Notes: generated by a model from the sequence alone, not told the origin. A DNA stretch of 64,000 nucleotides from Penium margaritaceum (GCA_023375785.1 SZWC01009477.1:34494-98493), one strand, 5' to 3'; positions 47,364 through 60,463 are shown, counted from the first letter of the stretch. Translations and numbers: made by a program.

Positions 47364-48773
47364 ATGGCCGACCTCGGTCTCTCTGGCGCTCTCACTGCCG
47401 CGACTGCAGCCCGTGCAGGACGCGAGCAGACATCCCCTCAGGATGTCTCCTCTCGCCCCACTCGTCCTCCCTCCCTCGATCACGGACTCGTTGACAACTC
47501 TCTCGCTCTCTCTCCTTCGTATGCTGCGAAGGCCGTCGTCACCGCCGCTCTCAAGGCTCTCCGTGTCCCTCCATCCCTGACACGTTGTTATCCACCGCCT
47601 TCCACACGTCTCTGTTCCCCTTCTGCATGGACATCATTGATGCCCTTGCTTTCCGTCCCGTAGCAACCTCTGCTGTTCCTCCCGTCCCCTCTGTCACCGC
47701 CGCGGATCCCGACGGCCTCGGCTCTGCCACCTCTAAGGACACCCCCGGTGCTGTCCTTGAGGCCGACCGTCTCGTCCCTCTTCGTGGTTCCCTCATGGTC
47801 GGCCCTCTTGCCGCCATCGGTAGTGCCGTAGCCCCCTGTAGTGTCGTCACCCGTCGAGGCGTTGTCGCTCCCACTAGTGCCGTCAACCCTAACGCTGCTG
47901 TACCTCTCGTTAATGCCGCATTCCCTACCCCTGATCGCCCCCGCCAGTATCATTGCGCCAACCGGCGCTCCTCATCTTGGCTCTACCGTTGCGCTGGGTG
48001 GCGCCTTACCCGTTGGTGGTGGAATCCCGGCTGGTGGTGGCCCTTCGTTTGGCAGTGCTGCTCCTGTCGGTACCCCTCCCACTAATGACCCCGTCGTTGC
48101 GCTTGCCCGTACCGAGGCGTGCCTCAATGCTATGACCCTTGTGGTCACCTTACTCGCCCGCCTTGGTCTCCACCCCGGTCCTCCCACGTCGCTGCCCCTG
48201 ACTGCTGCCCCCAGTCACATCTCGGGCACTTCGTTCTCTGATTGGTCCCCTCGCATTGTGTCATGTGCCCATATGCATGGCCTCTCGGACCACTATGACC
48301 CCACCCCTCCCTTCCTATTGCTCACCTTGATCATAGCGCTCTCGCCTTTCATCTCATTTACTCTGCAATCCCTTCTGTTGCCTTGCGTCAGCTTGATCGG
48401 TTCGCACGCACCGCCGGTCTCCCCGCTCCTCCCCGTGAGGCATGGAGTGCCCTCCTCACTGTTTACTCCTCTGACTCTCTTTGCTCTGCTTCTTCTCTTC
48501 TTGCAGACCTTTGCACTCTCCATCGCCGCCCTGATGAGTCCTTAGGTGCTTACCTGTGGTGCACCGAGCTCCTTCAGAGCAAGCTTCTCAATGCGGGCGT
48601 CTCCTTGACAGATCTTGCCTTTGTTACTTCTGTTGTCGCTGGCCTTCGGTCTTCTTTCACCAGTGCTATCACCTTGCTTCCCCTCGCCCTTACCCTTCAG
48701 GCCGCATACTAGACTCTCGGCGCCGTCTGGCTCGCCTTGTTAGATGGTCTTCGCTCCCTCCAGGTGGTCTCCC
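47364..48773 (+). pseudogene. Ty1-copia gag relic (same family as the gags at 758 and 3247)
   Basis: The longest gag of this family in the window. An N-terminus, MADLGLSGALTAATAARAGR, opens at 47364. The reading then moves between two frames (0, then 2 near 47590, back near 47925, and 2 again near 48320). Conserved stretches are a Gly/Ala-rich region with GGALPVGGGIPAGGG, FSDWSPRIVSCAHMHGLSDHYD, RQLDRFARTAGLPAPPREAW, ESLGAYLWCTELLQSKLL and ALTLQAAY, then a TAG at 48710-48712 and LGAVWLALLDGL. At SQP (about 48773) it breaks off directly into the LTR-like repeat, so knuckle, protease and pol are deleted. Confidence 0.85.
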
Positions 48774-49250
48774 AGCCTATATTAGTCTCACTCCCTGACT
48801 GTCATGACAGGTCGTACTGGTTTCTTACGAGTCGTAGGCCCCGCTACGTCGCCCCGTCTGGGTCGCATTAGACATTTGTACACGTGCGACCTATGCATCC
48901 CTTATGTGGTTTGCCACACTCTATGGCAAACCGCAAGCTGAGCAAGCAGGACCCGATAGGGGTCACGTTCGCTCCCCCGTAGTGCTCATTCTTTTTCAAA
49001 AAACGTTATCGATCCTTGTCTCGGTCTCCTCTTGCGCCTAATTGTTGAAATCTTGATAACCCCCTCACAGGTTCTTGAGAGCGATTCCCCCCCTCACAAG
49101 TCCCGAGACTCTCAGGCCGAGAGCCCCTCTCCCTCACAACTCTTGATAAGGACAGCTAGCCCCGTGGCTAACTCCCGGCTCCACCCGCCTCCCACCGCCT
49201 CCACTCTCCTCCATCCTCTCTCCCTCCCCCTCACCCTGTCCGATTGAACA
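48774..49250 (+). mobile_element. LTR-like repeat, right copy
   Basis: Homologous to 33789-34252 in the same orientation. It ends ...ccgattgaaca and is followed within about 10 bases by forward AT-rich satellite. Its left end is fused to the gag relic, which implies an internal deletion of the element. It has a short insertion near 49110 (actctcaggccgag) relative to the left copy. Confidence 0.6.
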
Positions 49251-51054
49251 GTCACATTACAAATATATAAAATGACAAATATATAGAATGACGAATATAC
49301 AAAACAACAGGTACATAACATGTAAGACATATACTGACAAATGTATGAGATTATAGGTATACAAAATGACAAATAATTCAAATGACAAATGTAGAAAATG
49401 AAAAATATGTAAATTGACAAATATGTAAGATGAAAATTATGTAAAATGAAGAATATGTAAAATGACAAAACATGTGAAATGGCAAATATATAGAATTACA
49501 ACTGTGTAGTTTTAACAAAATGTATAATGACAGATATATGAAAAAACAAATATGTAAAATTACTTATATATGAAATAACAAATATGTATATCGACTTATA
49601 TATAAAATTTCAAATATATGAAGTGACAAATATTTCCAGTGAAAATATGTTAGCTGACAAATAAACCAAATGACAAATATGTGAAATGGCAATTTTGTCA
49701 AATGACGAATACGTAAAATGACAAATATGGAAAATGAAAAACACGTGAAATGATAAATACATAAAATGACAAGTAAATAAAGTGTCAAATTTGTAACATG
49801 AAAAGTATTTAACATGAAAAGCTTATGGAATGAAAAACATGTAAATCTAAGTAATGTCTGAAATAACAAATATATGAAGTGACAAATACGTAAAAAGATG
49901 ATAATATAAAATTACAGATATGAAAAATGACAAATATGTGAAATGAACAATATATCAAATGAAGAATATGTAAACTGACAGATATGCCGAATGAAAAATA
50001 TGGAAATAGATGAATATGTAAAACGACAAATATGTAAATCCACAAATATATAACATGACAAATATGTAGAATGACAAGTTTGTTAAATGAAAAGTACACG
50101 AATGACAAATCTGTAAAATGACAAAAATTTGAAATGACAATCATGGAAAATGATAAAGTTGTAAAATGACAAATATATACACTAAACAATTCCCAAATTG
50201 ACAAATATGTAGAATAGAAGATATGAAAGATAGCAAATATTTAAAGTGACAAGAATCTAGGATAACTAATATGTAAACATGCCAAACATATGTAATGAAA
50301 GATATGTTTAATGCAAAATATGGAGAAATATATGTGTATAAAAGGACAAATATGTAAAATCACAAATATTTGAAATGACAAATATGTGAACTGATTAATA
50401 TGGAAAATGAAACATATTGAATATGATAAATCATTCAATGACAAACGTATAACATGAAAAATAAATAAAATGACAATGTGTAAAATTAAAAGATAGAAAA
50501 TGAATGATATGCAGATTGACAAGTATGGAAAATGACAAATATGTGAAATTTTAAGTATGCAACTTGACCAGTATATGAAATGACAAATATCTGAAATGAC
50601 AGATGTATAAAATGGAAAGTATGGAAAATGAAAACCATATGAAATGAAAATATATAACATAACAAATATACTGAATGACAAATTTACAGAATGAAAATTA
50701 TGGAAAATAAAACATATGTAAAATAACAAATATATAACATGACAAATATGTAAAATGACAACTATGTACCATGACCAATCATAGAGTTACAAAGATGTAA
50801 ATTACAAAAGTATGAAATGAAAAACATATGGGAGAAAAAATCTATAAAGTATACACATGTATAAAATGACACGTATGTAAAATGAAACATCTATAAAGTG
50901 ATAGAAATGTAAAATAATTAATGTACCGGATGACAAAAAAGGTGAAATATGCTAAGTGATACATATGGAAAATAACAAAGTATATCAGATGACAAATATG
51001 TAAAGAGAAAAATATGTAAACTGATAAATATGTAAAATAAAAAATGTACAACAA
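49251..51054 (+). repeat. 16-bp AT-rich satellite, forward block after the LTR-like complex
   Basis: Tandem aaaatgacaaatatgt-type units with many variants. It leaves into 20-bp satellite through tgtacaacaaggccaag, one of the four recurring boundaries. No gene is seen. Confidence 0.9.
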
Positions 51055-54000
51055 GGCCAAGAAAACTGGAGCAAGCCCAAGACAACTGGAGCAAGCCCAA
51101 GACAACTGGAGCAGGCTCAAGAAAACGAGAGCAAGGCCAAGAGGACTGGAGCAAGCCCGAGGGACCTGGAGCAATCCCAAAACAACTAGAGCAACACCAA
51201 GAAATATGAAGCAAGACCAATAAAGCTGAAGCAAGCCCAAGACAACTAGAGCAATCCCAAGACAACTGGAGCAAATCCTAGACAACTGGAGTAAGTCCAA
51301 ATCAGCTGGAGAAAGGCAAAGATAGCTAGAGCAAGCCAAAGATGATTGGAGCAAGGCCAAGACACCTGGAGCAAGCCCAAAACAACTGGAGCAAAGCCAA
51401 GACAACTGGAGCAAGGCAAAAACAACAAGACCAAACCCAAGACAACAGGAGCTAGCCCAAGACAACTAGAACAAGCCCAAGACAACTGGAGCAAGACCAA
51501 GAAAAGTGGGCCAAGCCCAAGACAACTGGAGCAAGGCCAGGACAACTGAAGCAGGGCCACAAAAACTGGAGCAAGACCAAGATAACTGAAACAAGCCCAA
51601 GACAACTGGAGCAAGCCCAAGACAACTAGAACAAGCCCAAGACAACTGGAGCAAGACCAAGAAAAGTGGGCCAAGCCCAAGACAACTAGAGCAAGGCCAA
51701 GACAACTGGAGCAAGGCCAAGACAACTGGAGTAAGCCCAAGACAACTGGAGCAAGCCCAAGAAAACTGGAGCCAGGCCAATACAATTGGAGCAAGCAAAA
51801 GACAAAAGGAGCAAGACCAAGAAAACTGGAGCACGCCCATGACAACTGGAGAGATCCCAAGTCTAATGGAGCAAGGCCAAGACAACTGAAGCAAGCCTGA
51901 GACAACTGGAGCAAGCGAACGAAACCTGGAGCAAGGCCAATAAAACTGGAGCAAGCCCGAGAGACCTGGAGCAATCCCAAAACAACTACAGCAAGGCCAA
52001 GAAAACAGGAGCAAGGAAAGTAAAACTGGAGCAAGCCCAAGACAACTAGAGCAAGCCCAAGACAACTGGAGCAAGCTATCAAAAACTTGAGCAAGTCGAA
52101 AACAGCTTGAAAAAGGCCAAGCCAACTAGAGCAGGCCAAAGACAACTAGAGGAAGCCAAAGATAATTTGAGCAAGGCCAAGACACCTGAAGCAAGCCCAA
52201 AACAACTGGAGAAAGGCCAAGACAATTGGAGCAAGGCCAAGACAACTGGAGGAAGCACAAGACAACTGGAGCAAGCCAAATACAACTAGAGCAAGCTCAA
52301 GACAACCGGAGCAAGCCCAAGACAGCTGAAGGAAGGCCAGGACAACTGGATCAGGGCCAGGACAACTGGAGCAATCCCAAGACAACTGAAAAAATCCCAG
52401 GACAACTGGAGCAAGGCCAAGACAATTGGAGGAAGCCAAATACAACTGGAGCAAGCCCAAGACAATTGGAGCAAGGCCAGTACAATTGGAGCAAGTCCAA
52501 GACAACAGGAGCAAGCCCTGGACAGTTGAAGCTAGCTCGTGACAACTGGAGAAAGCCCAAGACAAGTGGAGAAAGGCCAAGACAACCAGAGCAAGCCCAA
52601 GACAACTGGAGCCAGTCCAAGACAACTGGAGCAAGGCAAATACAATTGGAGCAAGCGCAAGACAGCAGGAGCAAGCCCAAGATAATTGGAGCAAGCCCAA
52701 GAAAACTAGAGCAAGCCCAAGACAGATAGAACAAGGCCAAGAAAACTAGAGCAAGGCCAAGACAACTTGAGCAAGGCAAAACCAATTAGGGCAAGGCCAA
52801 GACAGATGGAGCAAGCACAAGACTAATGGAGAAATGCCAAGACACCTGGAGCAAGCCCGAGACAACTGGAGCAATCCCAAGACAACTGGGGCAAGACCCA
52901 GACAACTGTAGAAAACACAAGACAACTGAAGCAAGGCCAAGACAACTGAAGAAATCTCAAGAAAACTGGAGCAAGGCAAAGACACATCGAGCAGGCCAAA
53001 AACAACTGGAGCAAGGCCAAGACAACTGGAGCAAGGGCAAGACAACTGGAGCACGCCCAATACAACTGGAGCAAGCCCAAGACAAATGAAACAGATCCAA
53101 GGCAACTAGAGCAAGGCCAAGACAACTAGAGCAAGCCCAAGACAGCTGGAGCAAGTCTAAGACAACTGGAGCAAGGCCAAAACAACTTGAGCAAGGCCAA
53201 GTAAACTGGAGCATTCCCAAGGAAACTGCAGCAAGCTGAAGACAAGTGGAGCATGCCGAAGACAACTGGAGTAGGGCCAAGACAACTGGAGCAAGGCCAC
53301 GAAAACTGGAGCAAGGCCAAGAGAACTGGAGCAGACCCAAGACAACTGGAGCAAGGCCAAGACAACTGGAGCAAGGCCAAGAAAGTTCTAGCAAGCCCAA
53401 GATAACTGGAGCAAGGCCAAGTCAAATCGAGGAAGCCCAAGACAACTGGGGCAGCTCGAAGACAAGTGGAGCAAGTTTGATACAACTGGATCAAGCACAA
53501 GACACCTGGAGCAAGCCCAAGACAACTGGAGCAAGGCCGATACAATTGAAGCAAGCTCAAGACAACGGAAGCAAGCCCAAGACAATTGGAGCAAGCCCAA
53601 AACGACTAGAGCGAGCCCGAGGAATCTGGAGCAAGGCCAAGAAAAGGGGAGCAAGGCCAAGACAACTGGAGCAAGGCCAAGAAAATTGGAGCAAGGCCAA
53701 GACAATTGGAGGAAGGTCAAGACAGCTGGAGCAAGTCAAGGCAACTGGAGCAACGACAAGACAACTGGAGCAAGAGCAAGACAGCTGGAGCAAGCCCAAG
53801 ACAACTGGGGCGAACCCAAGACACGTAGAGCAACCCTAAGACAACTTGACCAAGGACAAGAAAACAGGAGCAAGCCCAAGACAACTGGAGCAAGAACAAG
53901 ACAACTGGAGCAAGCCAAAGAAAACTCGATCATGGCCAAGACAATTGGACCAAGTCCAAGACACCTGTAGCAAGGCCAAGACAACTGGAGCAAGGCCAAG

Positions 54001-54245
54001 CCAACTGGAGCAAGCCCAAGACAACCGGAGCAAGACCAAGACAACTGGTGCAAGTCTCAAACAACTAGAGCAAGGGAAAAACAACTGGAGCACGCCCAAT
54101 ACAACTGGAGCAAGCCCAACTTAACTTAAGCAAGGGCAAGAAAACTTGAGCAAGGAAAAGAAAACTGGAGCAAGCCCAAGACAACTGGAGGAGGCCAGAG
54201 ACAACTAGAGCAAGGCCAAGACAACTTGTGCAAGGCCAAGACAAC
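51055..54245 (+). repeat. 20-bp satellite, forward block 4
   Basis: Forward 20-bp units. It contains a local duplication in which the phrase gcaagaccaagaaaagtgggcc occurs at 51490 and 51650, with neighbouring units also alike (offset about 160 bp, eight units). It ends at ccaagacaacg and passes into a 10-bp repeat. Confidence 0.93.
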
Positions 54246-54970
54246 GTTTTACAATTTTCTGTAACTCCTTGTAACTCCATACAACTCCGTACAACTCTTG
54301 AAAATTTGCTACAACTCCGTGCAACTCTGTACAACTCTGTCCAACCCTGTACAATGCCGTAGGACTCTGTACAACTTCATGCAACTCCATACAACTCTTT
54401 ACAACTCCGTAAAAGTCACTCCATGCAACTCCGAGCAACTCAGCATAACTCCGTACAACTCCGTACAACTCCGTACAACTATGTACAAATCTTTAAAACT
54501 CTGTAAAACATTGTACAGCTCTGTACAACTGCGTCCTGCTCCATACAACTCCGTACAGCTCCATACAGCCCCATACAACTCCGTACAACTTGCTACAACT
54601 CGCTACAATGTTCTACAACTCCATACATTTGTGTAGGAGTCCGTATGTTTCCGTACAACTCTGTCTAACTCTGAAAACCTCTGTACAACTTTGCACAGAT
54701 ATCTACAGCTCCCTACAACTCTTTTAAACTCCATACAACTTTGTACAACTTTGTACAACTCAGTACAGCTCCGTAACATTCCGTAACACTCAATATAACT
54801 TTGAGAAATTTTGTAAGAACTCGATACAACTCTGTTACTCTCTGTGCAACTTTTTAGCTTTCCATACAACTGAGCACAACTCTGTAAAGGTCCGTACAAC
54901 TATGCACAACTCGGTACAACTCTGTACAACTCCAAACAACTCAGCATAACTCCGTACAACTCCGTACAAA
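54246..54970 (+). repeat. 10-bp tandem repeat, ccgtacaact type
   Basis: About 0.7 kb of degenerate units with consensus ccgtacaact; variants have ctgtacaact, ccatacaact and others. It lies exactly between a 20-bp block and a 16-bp AT-rich block and occurs nowhere else in the window. The word acaact is shared with the 20-bp unit. Val/Ser/Tyr-rich minus-strand frames are artefacts. Confidence 0.88.
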
Positions 54971-55861
54971 TTTGTAAAATTGGAAATATATAAAATAAAG
55001 AATATGCAAAATGACAAATATGTAGAATGCAAAATATGTATAATGACACACATATAAGAAAACAAATATATAAGATGAAAAATATGTGAATTGACAAACA
55101 TGTAAAATGACAAATATTTAAAACTACAAACATATAACAGGACAAATATGTAAAATGACAAGTATGTAAAATGAGAAAAAAATATGAATGAAGAATATGT
55201 AAAATGACAAATATTTGGAATCACAATCATGGAAAATGACACATATGTACAATGAAAAGTACATAAACTGAAAATATCTAAAACTACAAATAGATGAACT
55301 GGCAAATATGCAAAATGACAAATAATTAAAATGACAAATATACAAGATTACAAATATACAGAAATACAGACATGTAAAAAGACAAATGTGCAAAATGACG
55401 ATTATATAAAATGAAACATATTTCAGATCACAGTTATATAACATGACCAGTTTATAAAGTGCCATATATGTAAAATGACAAAAATAAAAGATGACAAATA
55501 TGCAAAAGAAAAATATATAAAATGAGTAATATATTAAATGACAACTATACACAAATTAAAGATGTATGACATGACAGATATATAACATCGCACATACATG
55601 GAATGCGAAAACTATCAAATGACAGGTATGTAAAATGACAAATGTATATAGTGAAAAATATGTACACTGAAACATGTACCAAATGAAAATATATATAAAA
55701 TAATAAATATGTAAATTAAAATATATGTGATATGTAAAATATATAAAATAAGAAATATGTAGTGACAAATATAGGAAATGACAACGTATATATGATGACA
55801 AATATGTAAAATGATAAGTATGTAAAATGACAAATATGTAAAATGACAAATATGTAACAAG
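54971..55861 (+). repeat. 16-bp AT-rich satellite, forward block
   Basis: Forward 16-bp units; the final copies (about 55800-55860) are close to the consensus. It leaves through aaatatgtaacaaggccaagac into 20-bp satellite. Confidence 0.9.
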
Positions 55862-57475
55862 GCCAAGACAACTGAAGCAAGCACAAAACAAGAGGAGGAA
55901 GCCCAAGACTACTGGAGCAAGCCCAAGAAAACTGGAGCATGGCCAAGAGAACTGAAGCAAGCCCAAGACACCTGGAGCAATCCCAAAACAACAGAAGCAA
56001 AGCCAACACGACTGGAGCAAGGCCAAAAAAACTGGAGCAAGCCCAACAAGCCCAAGACAACTAGAGCAAGCACTAGACAACTGGAGCAAGTCCAGGACAG
56101 CTGGATCAATGTGAACAAGACTGGAGAAAGCCATCAAGATTTGAAGCAAGCCAAAGATGATTGGAGCAAGGCCAAGGCACCAGTAGCACGCCCAAGACAA
56201 CAGGACCAAACCTGATACAAATTGAGCAAGCATAAGACCACTGGAGCAAGCCCAAGATAACTTGACCAAGCCTAAGACAACTGTAGCAAGCCCAAGACAA
56301 CTGGAGCAAGCCCAAGACAAGTGAACCAAGCCGAAGACAACTGGAGCAAGGCCAAGACAACTAGAGCAAGGCCAAGACAACTTGAGCAAGCCCCAGACTA
56401 CTGAAACAAGCTCAAGACTACTGGAGGAGGTCTAAGACTACTGTAGCAAGGCCAAGAGAATCGGAGAAAGCCCAATACAACTGGAGCAAAGCGAATACAA
56501 TTGGAGCAAGCCCAAGACAACAGGAGCAAGCCCAAGACAATTGGAGTAAGTCCAAGACAACTCGGGGGAGCCCAAGACAACTGGAGCAAGACCAAGACAA
56601 CTGGAGCAAGGCCAAGACAACTGCAACAAGGGCAAGACAACTAGGGCAAGGCCTGGAAAGATGGAGCAAGCCAAAGACTCCTGGAGCAAGGCCAAGACAA
56701 CTGGAGCAAGGCCTAGGAAACTGTAGGAACCGAAGACAACTTGAGCAATCACAAAACAACTGGAGCAGGCCCAACACAACTGGAGCAAGGCCAAGACAAG
56801 TGGAGCAAGGCTAAGACAACTGGAGCAAGGCCAAGACAACAAGAGCAGGCCCAAGACAACTGGAGCAAGGCAGAGATGACTGGGGAAATGTGAAGAGCTG
56901 GAGCAAGCCCTAGACATCTTGAGCAATCACAAGACAACTGGAGTAGGCCCAACACAACTAGAGCAGGGCCAAGACAGCTGGAGCAAAGCCAAGACAACTG
57001 GAGCAAGCCCAATACAACATGAGCAGACCCAAGACAACTCGAGCAAGGCCAAGAGAACTGGAGCAAGGCCAAGACCATTGGAGCAAGGCCATGACAACTG
57101 GAGCAAGGTTAAGAAAGCTGGAGTAAGGCGAAGACAACTGGAGGAAGCCCAAGATAATAAGAGCAAGCCCAATACAACTTCGGCAAGCCCAAGACATCTC
57201 GAGCATGCCTAAGACAACTGGAGCAAGGCCAAGACAACTGGAGCAAACCCAAGACACCTGGAGCATGCCCTAAACAACTGGGGCAAGGCCAAGACAACTG
57301 GAGCAAGACCATGACAACTGGAGCACTCACAAGACAACTGGAGGAGGCGCAAGACAGCAAGAGCAAGTCCAAGACAACACGAGCAAGGCCAAGACTACTG
57401 GAGGAAGCCCAAGACAACTGGAGCAAGGCCAAGACAGCTGGAGCAAGCCAAAGGCAACTGGAGCAGGGCCAAGAC
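55862..57475 (+). repeat. 20-bp satellite, forward block 5
   Basis: Forward 20-bp units up to the insertion site of an LTR element. The last five bases, aagac (57471-57475), reappear at 62451-62455 on the other side. Confidence 0.93.
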
Positions 57476-58080
57476 TGTTGTTATTCATGATCTAGCCATC
57501 AAACATCTTCTTGAATCTCTAACGCACATAACGCCATGCACGATTTCCAGTAGTACCCCACAGAAGCAAAGTCTTCTTTCAACACTGTTAGCTTCCTGGA
57601 ACAAAATTGACTAAGTAAAGACATGAAGGTACATTGGAGGTAAGAGGTTAAACTAAAGAGTGACGGATTTGCTTTTTATGGTGGTGGCATCTTTGTCGGC
57701 GGTGCTCGCAGTCTCTCACATCGAGACTTCGAGCACCGTGCGTACAAGGTGAGGGCCTGTTTGTGATCCCGTTTGGTCATCCTTTGAAAGTAAAGTCTTT
57801 CCTTTAACCCGGCAAGTGGAGAACGGCTGCCAACCGATCTCAGCTCATCAAAACCTCTCGCAGTGTTCATCGCATGATCAACATTTCAGATCGTGCAATC
57901 CATGCAGCCATCCATCATCGACGGATACGATCAAGACCTTCTTCTTGCCCTTGCGCCAGGTCAGTACCAAACCTTCAGGTATCTCCGCCACAGTTGCCAA
58001 GAGGTCTGGATGCCTTGGGCCTGGTTGTTACTTCTATTTCTTTTCTTCAGTGTGTGCACAACGTATGCAACTTTCTTACC
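57476..58080 (-). mobile_element. 3' LTR of the non-autonomous element
   Basis: 605 bp, aligning throughout with the corrected right LTR: tagccatca, gacatgaaggtacattgga, cggatttgctttttat, gatcgtgcaatccatgcagcc and gcccttgcgccaggtcagtacc. Its internal end reads ttacc where the other LTR has ttaca. Confidence 0.88.
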
Positions 58081-58097
58081 TCTCCCCCTCTTACCTC
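58081..58097 (-). other. polypurine tract
   Basis: On the minus strand GAGGTAAGAGGGGGAGA directly precedes the left LTR. Confidence 0.75.
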
Positions 58098-59460
58098 AAT
58101 GTCCGTAGGATGTTGAGCACAACCACGTGCATACATTAACTCCCCCCCCCCCGCCCCGCTTGCGGCCAAATGGCCACAGGAACGTGGGACGCAACAGGTG
58201 TTTGCCCCCCCCACATGTAATCATCCGCCAACTGATTGTTTCTCGCGACTCTCATTGACTTTCCTTCACTTTTGCTGACTTTTGCTGCTTCGGCTGTTTT
58301 TCCATGTTGCTTCGTTGTGACCCGTTGCCCTGCCTCTACCATTCCTTGCCGGTGCAGCCCCTTTGCTGCCGTCACTTCCACTTCAAACACAGCCACGCCT
58401 GCCAGCTCCGCCACAAACATGTCCACATAGTGGAGGTATATTCCAACCAAGGAATGTGCTGTAGCATCCACTCCTGCTGCTACTTCTGATGAAAGACGGA
58501 TTGCTTTGTTTCTGATTCTCTTGTTGACCACATTCAACTCTATAAGCACCATCCTTGCCCTGCCCTCTTACTGCTCACTGCTGCTTTGTATGACTATTGC
58601 TGCCACCGTCGCAGCTACTGTTGCTGCCCTATCAACTGCCGCTGGTTCTGTCGCAGTAGAACTTCCTCGCCATTCCCCTTGCAGCCACAAATACGTCTGT
58701 TGCTTTTCCATGGCATCCGCAAGCCCTGGGCATGCCCCTTCAGAAACCAGAAGAAACAGGGCTATGGAAAACAATCAACAAATCCCTCATGTGCCAGGTG
58801 TCACGCCCTCCTCCTATCCCAACGCCTCATACGGGGGGACATGAGTCCAAACCTTAAAACAAAAAAGAAAACAAAAGAAATTAGAAATGATGGTAAGTTG
58901 TGTCAGCGCGGGTGGACGGGTTTGCATCGGGATCAAAATATCCCCCTCGGTGCAAATCCATCCACCCGTATGACTACAGCATGAGAAGTGAAGATGGTAG
59001 CCATGAAACGAAATTTGTTATAGAAGACTGGAGAGGAGGAAGCATCCTGAATGTTGCAGATGACAAGGAAGAAGCTAGAGCTGGAGATGAAGGGATGGCA
59101 GAATGGAGAGAAGCGGTAGGTAAATGTGAAGCTAAGGTTGCAAAAGTTAGGAGCAGGGAGACACATTTTGATGCTGGATTGCGCTGACCAGCAGCTGGAG
59201 CCATTGTCGCAGTGCTGACAATAGTAAAGGTAGATGGTGAGACAACACTTGAAGCAGGAGCAACTGTTGAAGTTTCCAGGAGGACTGGTGATGCCGTTTG
59301 ACAGTTGGGTGGTGGACAAGACTGAAGATGGAATCATGCTCACTAGGAGTCACAGCAAAAAACACAGACTCCTGAGATGTAAGGATGGAGCTGTCTTGGA
59401 TCGAAGTTGCTGGGTAGTCATTGGCTTTGCCAGTGAAAATGGTCTCCCTTGGTCATTTTT
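58098..59460 (-). other. internal region without recognised coding motifs
   Basis: About 1.35 kb between gag and the polypurine tract. Open frames on both strands (for example 58136-58552 minus) show no protease, integrase or reverse transcriptase motif. It holds a C-run at 58143-58152 and an inverted repeat at 58910-58967. This is where pol would sit in an autonomous relative. Confidence 0.6.
58910..58967. repeat. inverted repeat, possible hairpin
   Basis: The left arm gggtggacgggtttgcatcggg (58910-58931; stem of about 22) pairs with ccctcggtgcaaatccatccaccc (58944-58967) with few mismatches, leaving a loop of about 12 bases. Confidence 0.7.
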
Positions 59461-60463
59461 CTGCTTGATGTGGCCCTTGATTCCGTAGCTGTTCGAGTTT
59501 GTGTGTTTTCTTTGGGCAGAAGTAGCGCATACATCCATGTTGTTTACATGTCCAGCATCTGGGTTCACTCCTTTTGTGATGGCCGTCTGACGATCCGGGG
59601 TGTGATTGGGTTGCAGAAGACAAAGATGAGGAAAGAGGCAAATGGGGAGAGGGGAGGAGATGGATGAACGGTAGTGGCCATATCCTCCTCGAGTAATTCT
59701 CTTGATAAATGAGGCCATTTATTAAGTGTGAAAGGTCAATAATGGTACCCTTGGTGCAAAGACGCCTTTCTTCATCCTTCAACATCCATTCTTTTTCGCT
59801 TTCTAAAATTTGGAGGTGACACAATATGACACAATCCAGAAAACATCTACATTTCCACTGCTGTTGCTCCGTGATGCAATTCCTTGGCAGTGTCAATGAT
59901 GTCAACAACGCTGCTTAGATGACAAGGAATGGAGCGAGCAAGCTCTGAGGCTAATTGTACATCCGATGGCTTTTCTCCGAGAGCTTCCAACTGTTCAGCA
60001 AGGATCTTGAGTTTAAGAATGAATTTGCCGACATGCTCTTTCTCGTCCATCTCAATATCATTGAACTGTCGAACTATGTTCCCAGTCAGCACCATAGAAT
60101 CTTTGTGACCGAAATTCCTGATGTTGATCCAAGCGATGGCCAGGTTATCACAAGGATTATCCTCTCTTAGAAGGATCTTGAAGGTGTTTGAGAAGTGCAT
60201 GCCGAGTGTTGCATATGCAGCTGCCTGGTGATGCCGCCAATATGAGGTTTAGCTGTTGTGGAATTTTCTTCATCTCGAGCATCATTTGGACCTGGCGACG
60301 AGACAATCCACAGCTGGTAGTTATCATAGTCGTGCTGACCAATAATCTTGACATAAAATCGTCCATCGGTATTGGTGCGATGTGGAACGAGAGGTCGAGT
60401 GAACTTTGAGGCTCCGTTGTCAGTTTATGAGGGCTCTGATGATGACGTTGAGCTTTCAGCCAT
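59461..60463 (-). pseudogene. UBN2-type gag of the non-autonomous element
   Basis: An ATG at 60463 opens MAESSTSSSEPS followed by a stop, and the reading continues in shifted frames. The clearest part is 60200-59847: KILLREDNPCDNLAIAWINI, IVRQFNDIEMDEKEHVGKFI, LKILAEQLEALGEKPSDVQL and ELARSIPCHL, which match the pattern of UBN2 gag domains in Ty1-copia elements. Further down (about 59556-59509) is a knuckle-like CWTCKQHGCMRYFC in which Cys stands where CX2CX4HX4C has His. At least three stops and frameshifts occur. It would have formed the particle capsid; now inactive. Confidence 0.8.

Noticed and set aside
49251-51054. AT-rich satellite as a replication origin or centromere core
   Set aside because: AT-richness and tandem repetition are compatible with many roles. 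Nothing in the sequence shows origin or centromere function.
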